From NCBI GenBank assembly GCA_030524805.1, contig JAUNFY010000004.1, positions 1 to 64,000 of the forward strand: DNA of 64,000 bases. Direction: 5' to 3'. Positions 17,358 to 27,840 of this stretch are shown here, in pieces. How positions within the stretch are numbered: the stretch's first letter is position 1; each line of letters starts with the position of its first letter. The notes below the pieces were generated by a model. The model was not told the DNA's origin. It saw only the letters and a list, made by a program, of their open reading frames with translations, and did no database searches. A program made the position numbers and the translations under genes. Source of the DNA: Bacteroidales bacterium (lineage in GTDB: Bacteria; Bacteroidota; Bacteroidia; Bacteroidales; Muribaculaceae).

Positions 17358-19727
17358 TCAGGGCCGGATAAGGCGCACATGGTAGATGCCGCCTGTGGAG
17401 CAGCCCTTCTTCGCCACAAATTTCACATTCACATTCTCCTTGCCCTCAAGGAGCGATGCGGGAAGCGGAAACTCCTCCTCCACAAACTCATTGCGGTTCC
17501 ATTTGCCCGAAGTGTTGAGGCTTGCGAGAAGCTGGTCGTCGACCAGAATATCGAAATCGCACTTACCGGTCTCATTTCCCCAGAGGCGCAACCTCAGGGC
17601 AAGGTCTTTCTCACCCGCCGTCGCCATATTGTAGGAGAAAAATCCGCCGCTGCCGGCATCGCGCCAGGGCTCGCCGTTGTAGTTGCCGGCGGTGGAATTC
17701 TTGTTTTTCATGCCGTGGTCGGCTTCCGGCTGCTGTTCGCCGGTGTTCACCGCGTCGAGAGTGCGGGTGTCGAGAGCAAGCCGCATCTCCTCGTCGAGGC
17801 GCGCCTTCTTCTGATAGGCGGCATATTCCTTCTGATCCATCGAGAGCCAGTAGACCATATAGCGCGAATCGTGTATTCCGGCAAAGGGTTCAAGCACCAC
17901 GTCTTCCTTACTGCCCGTGAAGATATCATTCACCTTATATGTCAGGGGCTTTCCCTCGATCGGCTTCATGGCGTTAAGTTTCTTCAGCAGAGCCTTGCGG
18001 TCGCCGATGAGCAGAGGAGTGTCGAACACCGACACGAGCGGTCCGGACGCGATGTGTCCCCAGCGGTGGTCGCCGGCCACGAGGCCCGGCATCGGGGTGC
18101 CGTTGTCAAACTTAGCGCCGAGCACCACAGGACCCCGCACGATGCTGACATATTGCGGCAGATAGCGCAGCGGCTCAATCTCGACGTGCATCGGCATGGA
18201 GAGCTCCACCACGTCCCCGTTGTTCCACTCGCGGGTAATCTCGACATACGACGAGGGGGAGGACTTCACCTTCACCGGTTTTCCGTTGACCTTGACGGAA
18301 AATTTGTCGCACCAGCCGGGATGACGCAGCTTCAGGGCAAACGAGGTAGGAGCAGCTGTCCCGACAGTGATGACCGAGCCCTCCTGCGCCGGGAAGCTGT
18401 TTTCCTGACGCAAGGTCACTCCCTTCTCTTTCCATTCAAGTTCGGAAGGGATGAAGAGGTTCACCCGCAGCGTGTCGGCGGAATGTGTGTAGATAAACTG
18501 CCCGTACTTGCCATGGTTTTCCATTCCGGTGCCCACGCAGCACCACATGGCCTGATTGGGCTGGGAATATACGCGGTAGTGGCCCGGACGCGCGGATGTG
18601 AAATATACATATCCGCCGTGCTCGGGATGCTGGGTGGAGAGGATATGGTTGTAGAGCGCGCGCTCGTAGAAGTCAGCATACCGCGCCTCGGGATTCATAC
18701 GGAAAAGTCCCTCGGTGAGTTTGAGCATGTTGTTGGTGTTGCACGATTCGGGGCCTTCGCGGTCGTCGACATAACTTTTGGCATCGGCGGCAGAGGCGAA
18801 GTGCTCCCTGCGGCTGTTGCCTCCAAACGAAAGGCTACGGTTGCCCGTCACCGTATTCCAGAAAAAGCCGGAGGCCTTCAGATAGTCGGTATCGCCGTCC
18901 AGCTCCGCCACACGCTGGAAACCCACGATTTTCGGCACCTGCGTGTTGGCATGTTTGTTGTCGAGATTATCCACCCCCTTCACGAGGTCGTCGAAGATGG
19001 CATGGTGGGTGAATTTCCGTGCCGTCTCGAGATATTTCTTATTGCCCGTCATGGCGTAGGCGTCGGCAAACACCTCGTTCATTCCGCCAAACTCATTGCC
19101 GAGCATGCTTTCCATCTGAGAGTCGGAAAGGCCGGCCACGAGGTCAGCGCCCCAGTCGCAGAATCCGATGAAGAGATTCCGCGCCGCTTTCGATCCGGTA
19201 TACACCCACGCGTCGCGCAGTCCGGCATACATCTTGTGGACATTATACCAGGGCACCCAATAATCCCATATCTTCTTCACGTTGCCTTTCCTTATCTCCT
19301 GCCAGAGAGCATCACTGCCGGGGACGCCCCCGAGGTAGCCGTCGCCACGGTTGGCGGCGCAGAGCGCGAGCTGCGCGAGCATATAGTCCATCCGCTCCTT
19401 GAGGCGTTCATCGCCGGTAGCGGCATAATGGATGGCGAGGGCCGACAGATAATGTCCGCCGACATGACCGTCGAGTCCGTCCCAGTTGGGAAACGACTCC
19501 CCTTTCGGCTGCAGGCCGGCCTCCTTGAGATAGGGGGCGAGAAGCCGGTCTACGTCGTATGCGAGCAGTGTGTTCACGTTCACATCCATAGCGTGCTTGA
19601 ACGGGCTGTCGAGCAGCCTCACATCCTGCAGGTCGAATTCATTGCCGTAAAGAGCCGACTGCGCGAAGCCGCTCAACGGAGTGGCGGCCAGCGCAGCCGC
19701 CAATAATGTTCTGGTCAGTTTCTTCAT
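17358..19727 (-). CDS. GH127 beta-L-arabinofuranosidase
   Basis: 789 residues with signal peptide (about 1-23), so probably periplasmic. GH127 enzymes release beta-L-arabinofuranose. The metal/catalytic site is clear: E327 and C329 (GPESCNTNN) and the C396-C397 pair (MWCCVGTG), corresponding to the Zn-binding Glu and three Cys of HypBA1. An (alpha/alpha)6 domain spans about 30-430. A beta domain and an extra C-terminal module (about 650-789, starting near GEQQPEADH) follow. Its start overlaps the GH95 stop by 4 bp, so the two are translationally coupled. Confidence 0.92.
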   Translation of the reverse strand: MKKLTRTLLAAALAATPLSGFAQSALYGNEFDLQDVRLLDSPFKHAMDVNVNTLLAYDVDRLLAPYLKEAGLQPKGESFPNWDGLDGHVGGHYLSALAIHYAATGDERLKERMDYMLAQLALCAANRGDGYLGGVPGSDALWQEIRKGNVKKIWDYWVPWYNVHKMYAGLRDAWVYTGSKAARNLFIGFCDWGADLVAGLSDSQMESMLGNEFGGMNEVFADAYAMTGNKKYLETARKFTHHAIFDDLVKGVDNLDNKHANTQVPKIVGFQRVAELDGDTDYLKASGFFWNTVTGNRSLSFGGNSRREHFASAADAKSYVDDREGPESCNTNNMLKLTEGLFRMNPEARYADFYERALYNHILSTQHPEHGGYVYFTSARPGHYRVYSQPNQAMWCCVGTGMENHGKYGQFIYTHSADTLRVNLFIPSELEWKEKGVTLRQENSFPAQEGSVITVGTAAPTSFALKLRHPGWCDKFSVKVNGKPVKVKSSPSSYVEITREWNNGDVVELSMPMHVEIEPLRYLPQYVSIVRGPVVLGAKFDNGTPMPGLVAGDHRWGHIASGPLVSVFDTPLLIGDRKALLKKLNAMKPIEGKPLTYKVNDIFTGSKEDVVLEPFAGIHDSRYMVYWLSMDQKEYAAYQKKARLDEEMRLALDTRTLDAVNTGEQQPEADHGMKNKNSTAGNYNGEPWRDAGSGGFFSYNMATAGEKDLALRLRLWGNETGKCDFDILVDDQLLASLNTSGKWNRNEFVEEEFPLPASLLEGKENVNVKFVAKKGCSTGGIYHVRLIRP

Positions 19728-22186
19728 TTTAATTTTCGTTTCATGTTATAAATCTTTCCGGGTGCCGTCTGCAGATCATACTCGTAGGTGCGTAAGAGGA
19801 GAGGATGCTGAGCCACGGTCTCTTCGCTAACCAAAGCATCGGCCACTGCAGCGGGAGCATAGAGCGGATTGGGGCATGCGCCCTCCGCTTCCACAAGGCC
19901 TTCCCCCTCGAGAGGCACATAGGAGCGGATGCGGAGCACTCCTCCGAGGCCGGAGGTGACTGTGGCGTTCATCAGCTGACCGCCGTTCCAGTCCATGTCT
20001 ACAGTGAAACCGCCGCGGGCCCTCAGACCCTTCACGCTTCCCTCGCCCCAGGTGTCGGGGAGTGCCGGCAGGAGATGCACGGCGCCGTCATGGCTCTGCA
20101 GCAGCATCTCCGCCACTCCCGAGGTGAAACCGAAATTGCCGTCGATCTGGAAAGGCGGGTGCGCGTCGAAGAGATTCGGATAAAGCCGGCCCTCCTGAGC
20201 GTCGGGACCGTTGCCCTCGGGAGCAAGCAGAGTCACGAAATTCCGGATTATCCTGTCGGCATGGTTTCCGTCGAGAAGCCGGGCCCAAAGGTTGATTTTC
20301 CAGCCGATGCTCCATCCCGTGGCCTTGTCACCACGCTGCATGAGGGTGTTGCGAGCGCCCGTAAATGCGTTGGGCGTGGAATAGGGCGAGATATGGTTGG
20401 AGGGGAAAAGGCCGTAGAGATGCGACACATGCCGGTGGTCGTCCTTCGGGTTGTCGGCATCCACGGTCCACTCCTGAAGCTGTCCATGTCGCCCCACTTT
20501 CATCGGGGCAAGCCGCATTATGGCATTCTGCAAGCGGGCGAGATAAGCGGCGTCCTCTCCCAGTATCTCCGCACATTTCAGGGTGTTGGCGAGGGCGTCG
20601 CGGGCTATCTGGTTGTCCATCGTGCATCCGGCCGTTATCCACGACTTGCCGTAGCCGTGTTCGGGCGACATCGACGGCACCGTCACGAGATAACCGTTGT
20701 TCGGGTTCTCCACCATTGCCGAGAGATAGAAATCGGCCGTACCCTTTATGACGGGATAGTATTTCTTCAGGAACTCCTTGTCGCCGCTGAAGCGGTAGTG
20801 CTCCCAGAGATGCGTTGCGAGCCACGCGCCGCCATTGGGCCACATGCCGTAACGCGCCTGGTCCACCGGCCCGCATATACGCCACAGGTCGGTGTTGTGG
20901 TGAGCGGTCCAGCCGTCGGCACCGTAAAGCGTGCGCGCGGTTTTCGCTCCCGTATGGCTGAGGTCTTCGATAAGGTCGAACAATGGCTCGTGGCATTCCG
21001 CCAGATTGGTTACCTCAGCGGGCCAATAGTTCATCTCGGTGTTGATGTTGATGGTGTATTTGCTGTCCCACGGCGCATGATACGAGTCGTTCCACACTCC
21101 CTGCAGATTCGCGGGCTGGCCGCCGGGCTGCGACGACGATATCAGCAGATAACGCCCGTATTGGAACAGCAGCGCCAACAACGACGGATCATACTCCTTG
21201 TTGAAGTCGGCCACTCTCAGATGTGTCTCTTTCCGGCTGCCGGGGCCTTCGGGCAAGGTCAGGCTCACACGGTCGAACTGATTCCTGTAGGCCGCCACAT
21301 GCCCGGCAAGCGCAGCTGAATAGTCTTTCTTCATGGCTTTGGCTATCAGCCCTTCGGCTATCTTCGCCGGATTGCCGCTGATGTCGTCGTAGGCCACGAA
21401 ATTAGTGGCCGAAGCGATATATATCGTTGCCGAGGATGCTCCGCTCACCGAGAAGGAATCGTGGCCGGCAGTGGTGCATCCATCGGTTTTGACCCGTATG
21501 GCGCATACGGCTGTCAGCTTTCCCTCTATTCCTTCCTGGTCAGGGCCGGAAATGCTTACCTTCATTCCTTTTCGGTCGGTTTTCACAGCGCCGCCTTCCG
21601 GCAGGTCATAGGTCATGCTGAAGTCGAGTGCCTTTTCCCTGTCGGCCGTAAGGTTGACCATTATCACGCCATCGGGCAATGATGCGATGGCCTGCCGTGT
21701 AAATGTCACGTCTCCTTTCTTATAGGATACGCCGGCCACCGCTTCCGAGATGTCCAGATCCCTGCGATAGTCCGACAGTTCGCCCTCATGAGTGAAATTC
21801 AACCGCAACGAGCCCAACGTGAGATACGACATACCGTGATGCGGCGTCATGTAGTATTTGCCGATGAGTTTTTCTGCCTCATCCTCCTTCCCTTCAAAGA
21901 TGAGCCGGCGTATCTCGCCCAAATGCTGCAGGCCTTCGGGGTTATTGTTGTCGTAGGGACTGCCGGCCCAGAATGTCTCGTCGTTAAGCTGGATCCGCTC
22001 CGAATCCACCCCTCCGAAAATCATGGCGCCCATCCTTGAATTGCCGACAGGGAGAGCCTCCACCCATTCCCGGGCAGGACTTGAATACCACAGAGCAAGG
22101 ACCTCGCCGGCCACCGATTGAAACATCGGCAACAAAACCGACGCCACCGCCATCGCTACTTTCCTGATCATAAGCCAATCAATCAT
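19724..22186 (-). CDS. GH95 alpha-L-galactosidase/alpha-L-fucosidase
   Basis: 820 residues from ATG 22186; the signal peptide really begins at a second ATG (22171, MIRKVAM). GH95 order: N-terminal beta domain ([17 protein letters not shown]), (alpha/alpha)6 catalytic domain, C-terminal beta domain. Visible catalytic elements are the two Asn of [13 protein letters not shown], the general-acid Glu of SMSPEHGY and the Asp of FQIDGNFG. The residue two before the first catalytic Asn is Thr; fucosidases of this family have His there, and the Bacteroides ovatus xylan-locus enzyme with Thr is an alpha-L-galactosidase (recalled). It lies 4 bp from GH31 and overlaps GH127. Confidence 0.9.
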   Translation of the reverse strand: MIDWLMIRKVAMAVASVLLPMFQSVAGEVLALWYSSPAREWVEALPVGNSRMGAMIFGGVDSERIQLNDETFWAGSPYDNNNPEGLQHLGEIRRLIFEGKEDEAEKLIGKYYMTPHHGMSYLTLGSLRLNFTHEGELSDYRRDLDISEAVAGVSYKKGDVTFTRQAIASLPDGVIMVNLTADREKALDFSMTYDLPEGGAVKTDRKGMKVSISGPDQEGIEGKLTAVCAIRVKTDGCTTAGHDSFSVSGASSATIYIASATNFVAYDDISGNPAKIAEGLIAKAMKKDYSAALAGHVAAYRNQFDRVSLTLPEGPGSRKETHLRVADFNKEYDPSLLALLFQYGRYLLISSSQPGGQPANLQGVWNDSYHAPWDSKYTININTEMNYWPAEVTNLAECHEPLFDLIEDLSHTGAKTARTLYGADGWTAHHNTDLWRICGPVDQARYGMWPNGGAWLATHLWEHYRFSGDKEFLKKYYPVIKGTADFYLSAMVENPNNGYLVTVPSMSPEHGYGKSWITAGCTMDNQIARDALANTLKCAEILGEDAAYLARLQNAIMRLAPMKVGRHGQLQEWTVDADNPKDDHRHVSHLYGLFPSNHISPYSTPNAFTGARNTLMQRGDKATGWSIGWKINLWARLLDGNHADRIIRNFVTLLAPEGNGPDAQEGRLYPNLFDAHPPFQIDGNFGFTSGVAEMLLQSHDGAVHLLPALPDTWGEGSVKGLRARGGFTVDMDWNGGQLMNATVTSGLGGVLRIRSYVPLEGEGLVEAEGACPNPLYAPAAVADALVSEETVAQHPLLLRTYEYDLQTAPGKIYNMKRKLK

Positions 22187-22190
22187 TGTT

Positions 22191-24584
22191 CTACATTTTC
22201 ACGGCAATACGCTTGCCATTATATTCCACCTCTTTCGAGCTGCCGTCGGGCATCACGATATTAAAGCGGCGCTTCATCAGCATTCCGTCGTAGGCTCCGT
22301 TGCGGTTGCCTATGGTCAGGGTCTTTTTCCTGTCGTTCCATGCCAGACGGATGTCGGTGTATTTGCCGTCGAGATAATTATAATTGTCACCTTCGTCTTC
22401 ATAGAGGTCAAACTCCGCATCCGCACCGGGATACACCTTGATGGTGAGGTAGTCCCAGGGCTTTTCCGAGGTATACTGCATCTCTTCGGCAAGCGGGATT
22501 ATGCTTCCGGCCTTCACGAAGAGAGGTGAATAGGCAATCGGGGCGTCGGTCTTCAGCGCAGATCCTCCCTCATGGAGTTCATTGGTGTGGTAGTCATACC
22601 ATTTCGCGCCGGCCGGCAGATACACTTCGAATGTCTTGTGTTCGCTCCAGTCTACCGCGGGCCATCCGTTTTCATAATCATCGGAATCATGACGGTCCCA
22701 GCCGCTGTTCTCATCCGTCTTCACTATCTTTTCCTCCGTGTAGAGCGGATCGAGCACGGGGCATACGAGCAGGCTGCGCCCGAACATGAACTGGCGGCCG
22801 TTGTCCCACGTGTTTTTGTCGGCCTTGAAATCCATGAAAAGCGCGCGCATGAAGCTGTCGTCATCCGTAGTCACCTTCCTCGCGGTGCCGTAGATGTAAG
22901 GCATCAGACGATATCTGAATTTCACGGCATCGAGAAGCGCATCGTAGATTGGCTCGCCGGGCTTGCCATAGTAGTAGAGTTCCCTATACACTTCGGTGCC
23001 GTGGCTGCGCATCATCGGATTGAACAGGCCGAACTGCATCCAGCGCGTGTATAGTTCCTGATACTGCGGATTTTGCGTGGCGGAATTATCACCGAATCTC
23101 CTGTTGTAGGCATTGGCGAAGAAGCCGCCGATATCCGTATTCACGTTGGGGCTCGCCGTCAGCGTGTGGTTGAGGCAAAGCGGCACCTGCTTGCGGAATG
23201 AATCCCAGCTGCTGCCTACGTCGCCGCTCCAGGTGTTGGCGCCGTAACGCTGCTGCCCGGCGAAATAGCTGCGCGTGAGGATAAACACGCGTTTATCCTT
23301 GTCTTCGGCACGCTGATGCCCGTCGACTCCTCCCACGCACATGAAGGGGAAAAGATTGCGGACACTGCGCAGGCTGCCTGCTGCCGACGGCTGGTCGAGA
23401 TCCGATTCCTTGTATTGCGCATGGTCGGGATCGGTAGAATCCATCCACCACGCATCGATGCCCATATCGTGCAGACGCTTAAGATTATTCCAGTAGATAT
23501 CGCGCGCCTCGGGGCTGTAGCAGTCGTAGACCCTCACGCCCGACAGATAGTCGCGGCGCGGCGGCCATTCGGTGAGGCCCGATTCCGGCCATGTCTCAAA
23601 CGAGAAGAGCAGGTCCTTGTCGGAAAGTTCCTTATAGGCTTTCGTCTGCGGGCCGAAGCTCTGCCAGATGCTGATGCTGATGTGTGCGTTGCGGTCGTGG
23701 ACATGGTCGATCATCGCCTGCGCGCGGCTGAAGTCAGGGCTGATGAATTCCATCGCGTTCCATGTGTAGTTGCTGCCCCAGTACTGCCAGTCTTGTATGA
23801 TTCCGTCGAAGGGGATGCCGAGTTCCCGGTATTTGTCTACCACCTCCGTCAGCTCCTCCTGCGACTTGTATCGCTCGCGGCTCTGATGGAAGCCGTAGGT
23901 CCAGAGCGGAAGCATCGGCACATGCCCCGTGAGATGACGCATCTCGGCTATCACCCCGTCGGCATCGCCTCCATACATGAAATAATAGTCCACCGCATCT
24001 CCCACCTGGCTCTCGAGCTCGAGAGTGGCGTTGTCGTTGAGATTCGTCGGGGAATAATTATCCCAGTAGATGCCGTAGCCCTTGATGCTCTGGAAGAAAT
24101 GGGCGAAATCCTCCAGATTTGATTGCTGCATCTTGCGGTGCTCGCCGCGCAGCGACATCTTGCCGTTCTGCATCATGCCGATGCCGTAGATCGGTTCGTC
24201 GGGTTGCAGCGCAAAACTCTGCATCACCTTGTAGCGTCCCTTGTCGATGCCCTCAGCGATAGGTGTGAAGCCGAAGGCACCCTCGACGAGAAGCAGCTCG
24301 CCGTCGGGCTTATGGAAAGACACCTTTCCGTCGCGGTTGTCGACAGTCACCGTCAGCCCCCGCGATTTATACGACGACACGTTGCCATCGGTGTTTTTGA
24401 CCACGGCCACCTTTTCCGGCACGGCTGTCACCACAGCCGATTCCCTCTCCCCGGCAGCCTTGCCCTGAGGAGTCTTCGTCACCCTTACTATTTCGGGAGT
24501 ATAGAACTCTATGTTCACTTCCTGAGCCGACAAATTGATGCACACGGCAACGACGGCTATCAATGCGCTGAAAATACGTTTCAT
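22191..24584 (-). CDS. GH31 alpha-xylosidase/alpha-glucosidase family enzyme
   Basis: 797 residues from MKRIF with signal peptide (about 1-20). GH31 layout: N-terminal beta-sandwich, TIM barrel (about 220-590), and C-terminal beta domains with a DUF5110-like end. The nucleophile is Asp in [11 protein letters not shown] (about D382) and the acid/base is Asp in NTWSGDVG (about D455). Size and motifs fit Bacteroides alpha-xylosidases of xylan or xyloglucan loci. Context (GH43, GH95, GH127, CE15) favours alpha-xylose removal from complex arabinoxylan. It is second in the operon, 82 bp after GH43. Confidence 0.9.
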   Translation of the reverse strand: MKRIFSALIAVVAVCINLSAQEVNIEFYTPEIVRVTKTPQGKAAGERESAVVTAVPEKVAVVKNTDGNVSSYKSRGLTVTVDNRDGKVSFHKPDGELLLVEGAFGFTPIAEGIDKGRYKVMQSFALQPDEPIYGIGMMQNGKMSLRGEHRKMQQSNLEDFAHFFQSIKGYGIYWDNYSPTNLNDNATLELESQVGDAVDYYFMYGGDADGVIAEMRHLTGHVPMLPLWTYGFHQSRERYKSQEELTEVVDKYRELGIPFDGIIQDWQYWGSNYTWNAMEFISPDFSRAQAMIDHVHDRNAHISISIWQSFGPQTKAYKELSDKDLLFSFETWPESGLTEWPPRRDYLSGVRVYDCYSPEARDIYWNNLKRLHDMGIDAWWMDSTDPDHAQYKESDLDQPSAAGSLRSVRNLFPFMCVGGVDGHQRAEDKDKRVFILTRSYFAGQQRYGANTWSGDVGSSWDSFRKQVPLCLNHTLTASPNVNTDIGGFFANAYNRRFGDNSATQNPQYQELYTRWMQFGLFNPMMRSHGTEVYRELYYYGKPGEPIYDALLDAVKFRYRLMPYIYGTARKVTTDDDSFMRALFMDFKADKNTWDNGRQFMFGRSLLVCPVLDPLYTEEKIVKTDENSGWDRHDSDDYENGWPAVDWSEHKTFEVYLPAGAKWYDYHTNELHEGGSALKTDAPIAYSPLFVKAGSIIPLAEEMQYTSEKPWDYLTIKVYPGADAEFDLYEDEGDNYNYLDGKYTDIRLAWNDRKKTLTIGNRNGAYDGMLMKRRFNIVMPDGSSKEVEYNGKRIAVKM

Positions 24585-24666
24585 ATCGTTATTTTTCATT
24601 GAAGTTGTTCAAACTTATTTTTTCGTTAAGATTTCTTCTGTTTTCTGGATGGATTAAACAACTTCA

Positions 24667-26004
24667 TTATTTTCTGTTAAACTTCCAGCTGTCGAAATTG
24701 AAGAGATTCCGCTTCTGCTGTTTCGATGCCTTGAACACGAAGTAAAGGTCGTGAACCCCTTCCGCTCCGTTCACCCCGCAGGTGAGCGTTTCAAGTTTGT
24801 TTTTCGTGCCCCCCACTGTCAGTTTCCCGACCATAGGCCCCTCTGCATCGTCGAGACGTATTTCCATCTCGCCGCCATAGAGCGGGCAAGACACGACTGC
24901 CTCAAAACTCTCAGCGCCCTTACCGAAATCAACGCCTTTCACCATAAGGTATTCGCCATCATCAATGTTGCATACCAGCTGATTCCAGCGCTCTTCGGCA
25001 GCCCACGGATTACGTGCCACTGTCTTCAGGCCATAGCCCCACGCCATTTTCTCCGCTTCATTGCGCACGTAGGGGTCTACCGGCTCTATCTGCTCCAGAA
25101 CCGTGTCGAACCAATAGGGCACCTCGCGGATGCTGCCGTCGCTCTCAAAAGTCATCTCGGCGGCGCTTATCGATCGCCGTTCCTTATATTCCGGCATCTC
25201 CAGCTTCAGCAGGTCGCTGTTCTGGCCGAAGAGATATGTCTTGCCCTTGTAGTCGATGATTCCGGGATGGTTGCCGCGTGTCCGGTCGGTATGGTTCATT
25301 ATGTGCCCTTTGTATTCCCACGGCCCCTCGATCGATTTGCTCATCGCGTATCCGATGCCCTCGGGGCAGCATGTCGAGGCAAATGCCATGTAATAGTTGT
25401 CGCCCCTGCGGTAGAGCCACGGCCCTTCCTGATAGTCGTGGATGGGCGGATATTTCACTATGTCGCCGCTCCATGATATCATGTCGTCGTTGAGCTTCAC
25501 CATGTAGAGATTCGGATTTCCCCAGTAGAGGTAGGCCTGGCCGTCGTCGTCGATCATCACAGTCGGGTCGATATCTTCCCAATGCTCTTTCTGCCACACC
25601 AGCGGCTCGCCGAGCGGATCCTTGAACGGGCCGTAGGGCGAATCAGCCACCAGCACCCCTATGCCATGGCCATGAAGCGGGCAATACATATAGAATTTTC
25701 CGTTGCGCTCCACCACCTGGATCGCCCACGCGCCGTTGTCGCGGTCAAACCATTTGAAGTCGGCAAGCGAGGCCACCACCCCGCGGTCTTGCCAGTTGAC
25801 CATGTCAGTCGAAGTGTAGAGCAGCCAGTTTTTCATGAGGAACCCCTCGGCCTTGTCGTCATCGTGCGACGTGTAGAGATAGATAGTGTCGTTATATACG
25901 AGCGGAGCGGGGTCGGCCGTATAATTGGTCTGCACTATTGGCATCTGTGCAGCCGCGGAAGCCATCGCCCCCGCCATCAAAGTCAGAATTGAAAACCTTT
26001 TCAT
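24667..26004 (-). CDS. GH43 arabinofuranosidase/xylosidase with CBM6-like C-terminus
   Basis: 445 residues. The start at MKRFSIL gives a good signal peptide. A five-bladed GH43 propeller spans about 22-310, with base D in TADPAP, pKa-modulating D in DIDPTVMIDDDG and acid E in YQEGPWLY. A beta-sandwich of CBM6 type follows (about 320-445: RNEAEKMAWG, VHDLYFVFKA, NFDSWKF). The same arrangement occurs at 45461-46831. It probably trims arabinose or xylose from arabinoxylan in the periplasm or at the surface. It is the first gene of the 26.0-16.1 kb operon. Confidence 0.9.
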   Translation of the reverse strand: MKRFSILTLMAGAMASAAAQMPIVQTNYTADPAPLVYNDTIYLYTSHDDDKAEGFLMKNWLLYTSTDMVNWQDRGVVASLADFKWFDRDNGAWAIQVVERNGKFYMYCPLHGHGIGVLVADSPYGPFKDPLGEPLVWQKEHWEDIDPTVMIDDDGQAYLYWGNPNLYMVKLNDDMISWSGDIVKYPPIHDYQEGPWLYRRGDNYYMAFASTCCPEGIGYAMSKSIEGPWEYKGHIMNHTDRTRGNHPGIIDYKGKTYLFGQNSDLLKLEMPEYKERRSISAAEMTFESDGSIREVPYWFDTVLEQIEPVDPYVRNEAEKMAWGYGLKTVARNPWAAEERWNQLVCNIDDGEYLMVKGVDFGKGAESFEAVVSCPLYGGEMEIRLDDAEGPMVGKLTVGGTKNKLETLTCGVNGAEGVHDLYFVFKASKQQKRNLFNFDSWKFNRK

Positions 26005-26057
26005 TGGCAATAGATAAGTTTAAATGATGCCCTCAGGCATCAGTTTGGTTGGCATTG

Positions 26058-26065
26058 CAAAAGTA
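26058..26065 (-). promoter_or_regulatory. -7 promoter box of the GH43-CE15 operon
   Basis: TACTTTTG on the minus strand fits TAnnTTTG, about 54 bp before the GH43 start. Upstream lies the imperfect palindrome TTCCGACTTCCGGAAA. Confidence 0.4.
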
Positions 26066-26122
26066 ATAAAAATTTCCGACTTCCGGAAATCCCGGCGGAA
26101 AAATCTCCAGCATTACATGAGA

Positions 26123-26160
26123 CGCACCCCAAAAGTCATACACAAGACTTACGGGGTGCG
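26123..26160 (-). terminator. Hairpin, distal of two after the lipoprotein gene
   Basis: CGCACCCC pairs with GGGGTGCG and, inside that, AAGTC with GACTT. It lies between the lipoprotein stop and the GH43 operon promoter. Confidence 0.55.
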
Positions 26161-26192
26161 GCTCATCAAGGCCGGCGGCCATATACTATGCC

Positions 26193-26224
26193 AACAGGGG
26201 GACAGTTCAAACTGTCCCCCTGTT
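26193..26224 (-). terminator. Strong 15-bp hairpin after lipoprotein gene
   Basis: AACAGGGGGACAGTT and its exact complement are separated by 2 nt, 27 bp past the lipoprotein stop. There is no long U run, so the stem may act more as an insulator or mRNA 3' end. Confidence 0.6.
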
Positions 26225-26250
26225 TATATCAATCCGGCATGCCGGTTTCT

Positions 26251-27369
26251 TCACCGCGGCCAGCCGTCTTTCCATGTGGCGAAGGCCCATTCATAGTTGC
26301 CTTCCCTTCCTATGCGGCCGCTGTAGTTGCGTTTTGCCACACCTATCATCGTGTTGAGGAATTTCCGTTCCTTATCCGTCCACGACGCATCGCCGTCATA
26401 CTTATCGCGGAAATATGAGAAGATATTGCAGCGCAGGTTATCCCTTACCACGACCGATTGGCTGAAATATCGACTGTAATTGTTGACCTCCCCCACCTTG
26501 TCGATATAAATCTCGGCAGTGGTGTAGTCGCCTTCGGGCAGATAGGATACCGACCCCGACGGCACGTTTATTCCGAGCGCGGCGTGGAGAAAATCGTAGA
26601 AAAGTTCGGGGTTCTCGATGTCGACATATAGATTTCTCACGTCATCATAGCCCTCATTGAGCCAGTAGCGGAACGTCCTGCTGCTCACTTCATTGGCCGC
26701 CGACGTGCAGCTCACGGTCATCTCGCCCCGCTCCGAAAAGCTGAACGACAGCATCTTTATATCCTTCACAAGCTCGGCGTTGATGCGGTTGCATATCCAC
26801 TCGCAGCTGTCGCGCTGACCCTCTATGTCCCATTTCGACCCCGGATACTGACCGAAGTCGCGGTTGTAGCAGAAGCCGTTTCTGCCGTCGAAAGGTATCT
26901 CGAATTTCTCCGAAGTCACGCTGTTGGGCACCGTATATGTCACATCTACCTTCATCGAGCTCTTGTCGGGCTCAGCTTCGTTGCGACGGTAGACTCCGCT
27001 CACGTGGAAATGGCGTATGTTCTTCACCGAATCATTGGCTTCAAACACTATGTTGCCGTCCATGTCGCGGGTGGCGCTGACCGGTATATCCAGTTTCTCA
27101 GTAGGATGCACCCCTTTAAGCACCAGCTTCACGGTGTCGGTGAGCGGCACGGATACAAAATAGCCGAAAGCATCGGGCAGTTCCTCTCCATTCAACGAAA
27201 CGGAATAGTGCATATCCTTAAAACGAAGGTCCTTGAGTTGGTCTACCGGATTCTCCACCCCTTCTTCCGAGGAGCAAGCCGACATCAACAATGTCATGAT
27301 CATAATCGTCGCCATCCATCCGGCCCTTGATTTCCTGTTGATAAGCTCTTTGAATCGTGATAATTTCAT
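26251..27369 (-). CDS. Predicted lipoprotein of unknown function
   Basis: 372 residues. A basic N-terminus precedes a lipobox (LLMSACS, Cys at about 32). The mature protein has a beta-rich first half and a mixed C-terminal half with EVNNYSRYFSQSVVV and a terminal WAFATWKDGWPR. No family was recognised with confidence; Bacteroidales DUF49xx-type lipoproteins have similar layouts. It follows the RiPP transporter genes on the same strand after a 261-bp AT-rich gap, so co-transcription is doubtful. Confidence 0.65.
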   Translation of the reverse strand: MKLSRFKELINRKSRAGWMATIMIMTLLMSACSSEEGVENPVDQLKDLRFKDMHYSVSLNGEELPDAFGYFVSVPLTDTVKLVLKGVHPTEKLDIPVSATRDMDGNIVFEANDSVKNIRHFHVSGVYRRNEAEPDKSSMKVDVTYTVPNSVTSEKFEIPFDGRNGFCYNRDFGQYPGSKWDIEGQRDSCEWICNRINAELVKDIKMLSFSFSERGEMTVSCTSAANEVSSRTFRYWLNEGYDDVRNLYVDIENPELFYDFLHAALGINVPSGSVSYLPEGDYTTAEIYIDKVGEVNNYSRYFSQSVVVRDNLRCNIFSYFRDKYDGDASWTDKERKFLNTMIGVAKRNYSGRIGREGNYEWAFATWKDGWPR

Positions 27370-27630
27370 GTCGATAAATTTTTAGGTTAATAATCAAGCC
27401 AAGCACAAATCCAGTCGATACGGATTTCGATATTTCTTCTCTCCGCCGCCACAAAAGTGTACTGCTAATCACATCAATTCATCAGGCGGTTATTCTGTTG
27501 CAAACTTAATAAAAAAATAAGAATGCACCAAATTTCATCAAAACTTTTTTTTAAAATTTCACTTTCTTCAGAAATCCAGGTTATATTTCAACAGTAATAA
27601 TTATGTTGCGAAAGTATATTCTGTCAGCTG

Positions 27631-27837
27631 TTACAATGCTATGATATGATTGATAATACTCTCACCTTCTGAATAGGGGTAAGGCATCAGACACAATACT
27701 GAGATAATGGCTGCAATAATTAGAATTATCACCGATATACCCGTAATTGAAATTGATTTAGGTATATCTTTGATAAGTTTCCTCATTTTTTCAGAGTGAA
27801 TCTCCTGATCTGTCAACGTTTCTCTTTTTAACTTCAT
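27631..27837 (-). CDS. Stub of an HlyD-type export adaptor (68 residues)
   Basis: A cytoplasmic segment (SEKMRKLIKDIPKSIS) is followed by one strong membrane helix (about 33-52) and a PYPYSEGESI tail, then a TAA. This is the pattern of the N-terminus of Bacteroidales HlyD-family adaptors, in which a short cytoplasmic helix and one TM are followed by about 350 periplasmic residues. Here the periplasmic part is absent and nothing in the next 260 bp restores it. It starts 3 bp after the C39 transporter gene, where the adaptor gene would be expected. It is either a decayed adaptor or a minimal accessory membrane protein. Confidence 0.6.
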   Translation of the reverse strand: MKLKRETLTDQEIHSEKMRKLIKDIPKSISITGISVIILIIAAIISVLCLMPYPYSEGESIINHIIAL

Positions 27838-27840
27838 GAT

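Noticed and set aside
17268..19706. Long plus-strand frame of 812 codons opposite GH127
   Set aside because: It mirrors a GC-rich gene with clear GH127 motifs; its own translation has no domain or signal pattern. Similar long antisense frames over the GPH (41074-42537) and XylE-like (56224-57594) genes are rejected for the same reason.
27370..27630. Remaining HlyD periplasmic domain
   Set aside because: All minus-strand frames are short and AT-rich with frequent stops; no adaptor-like sequence is seen.
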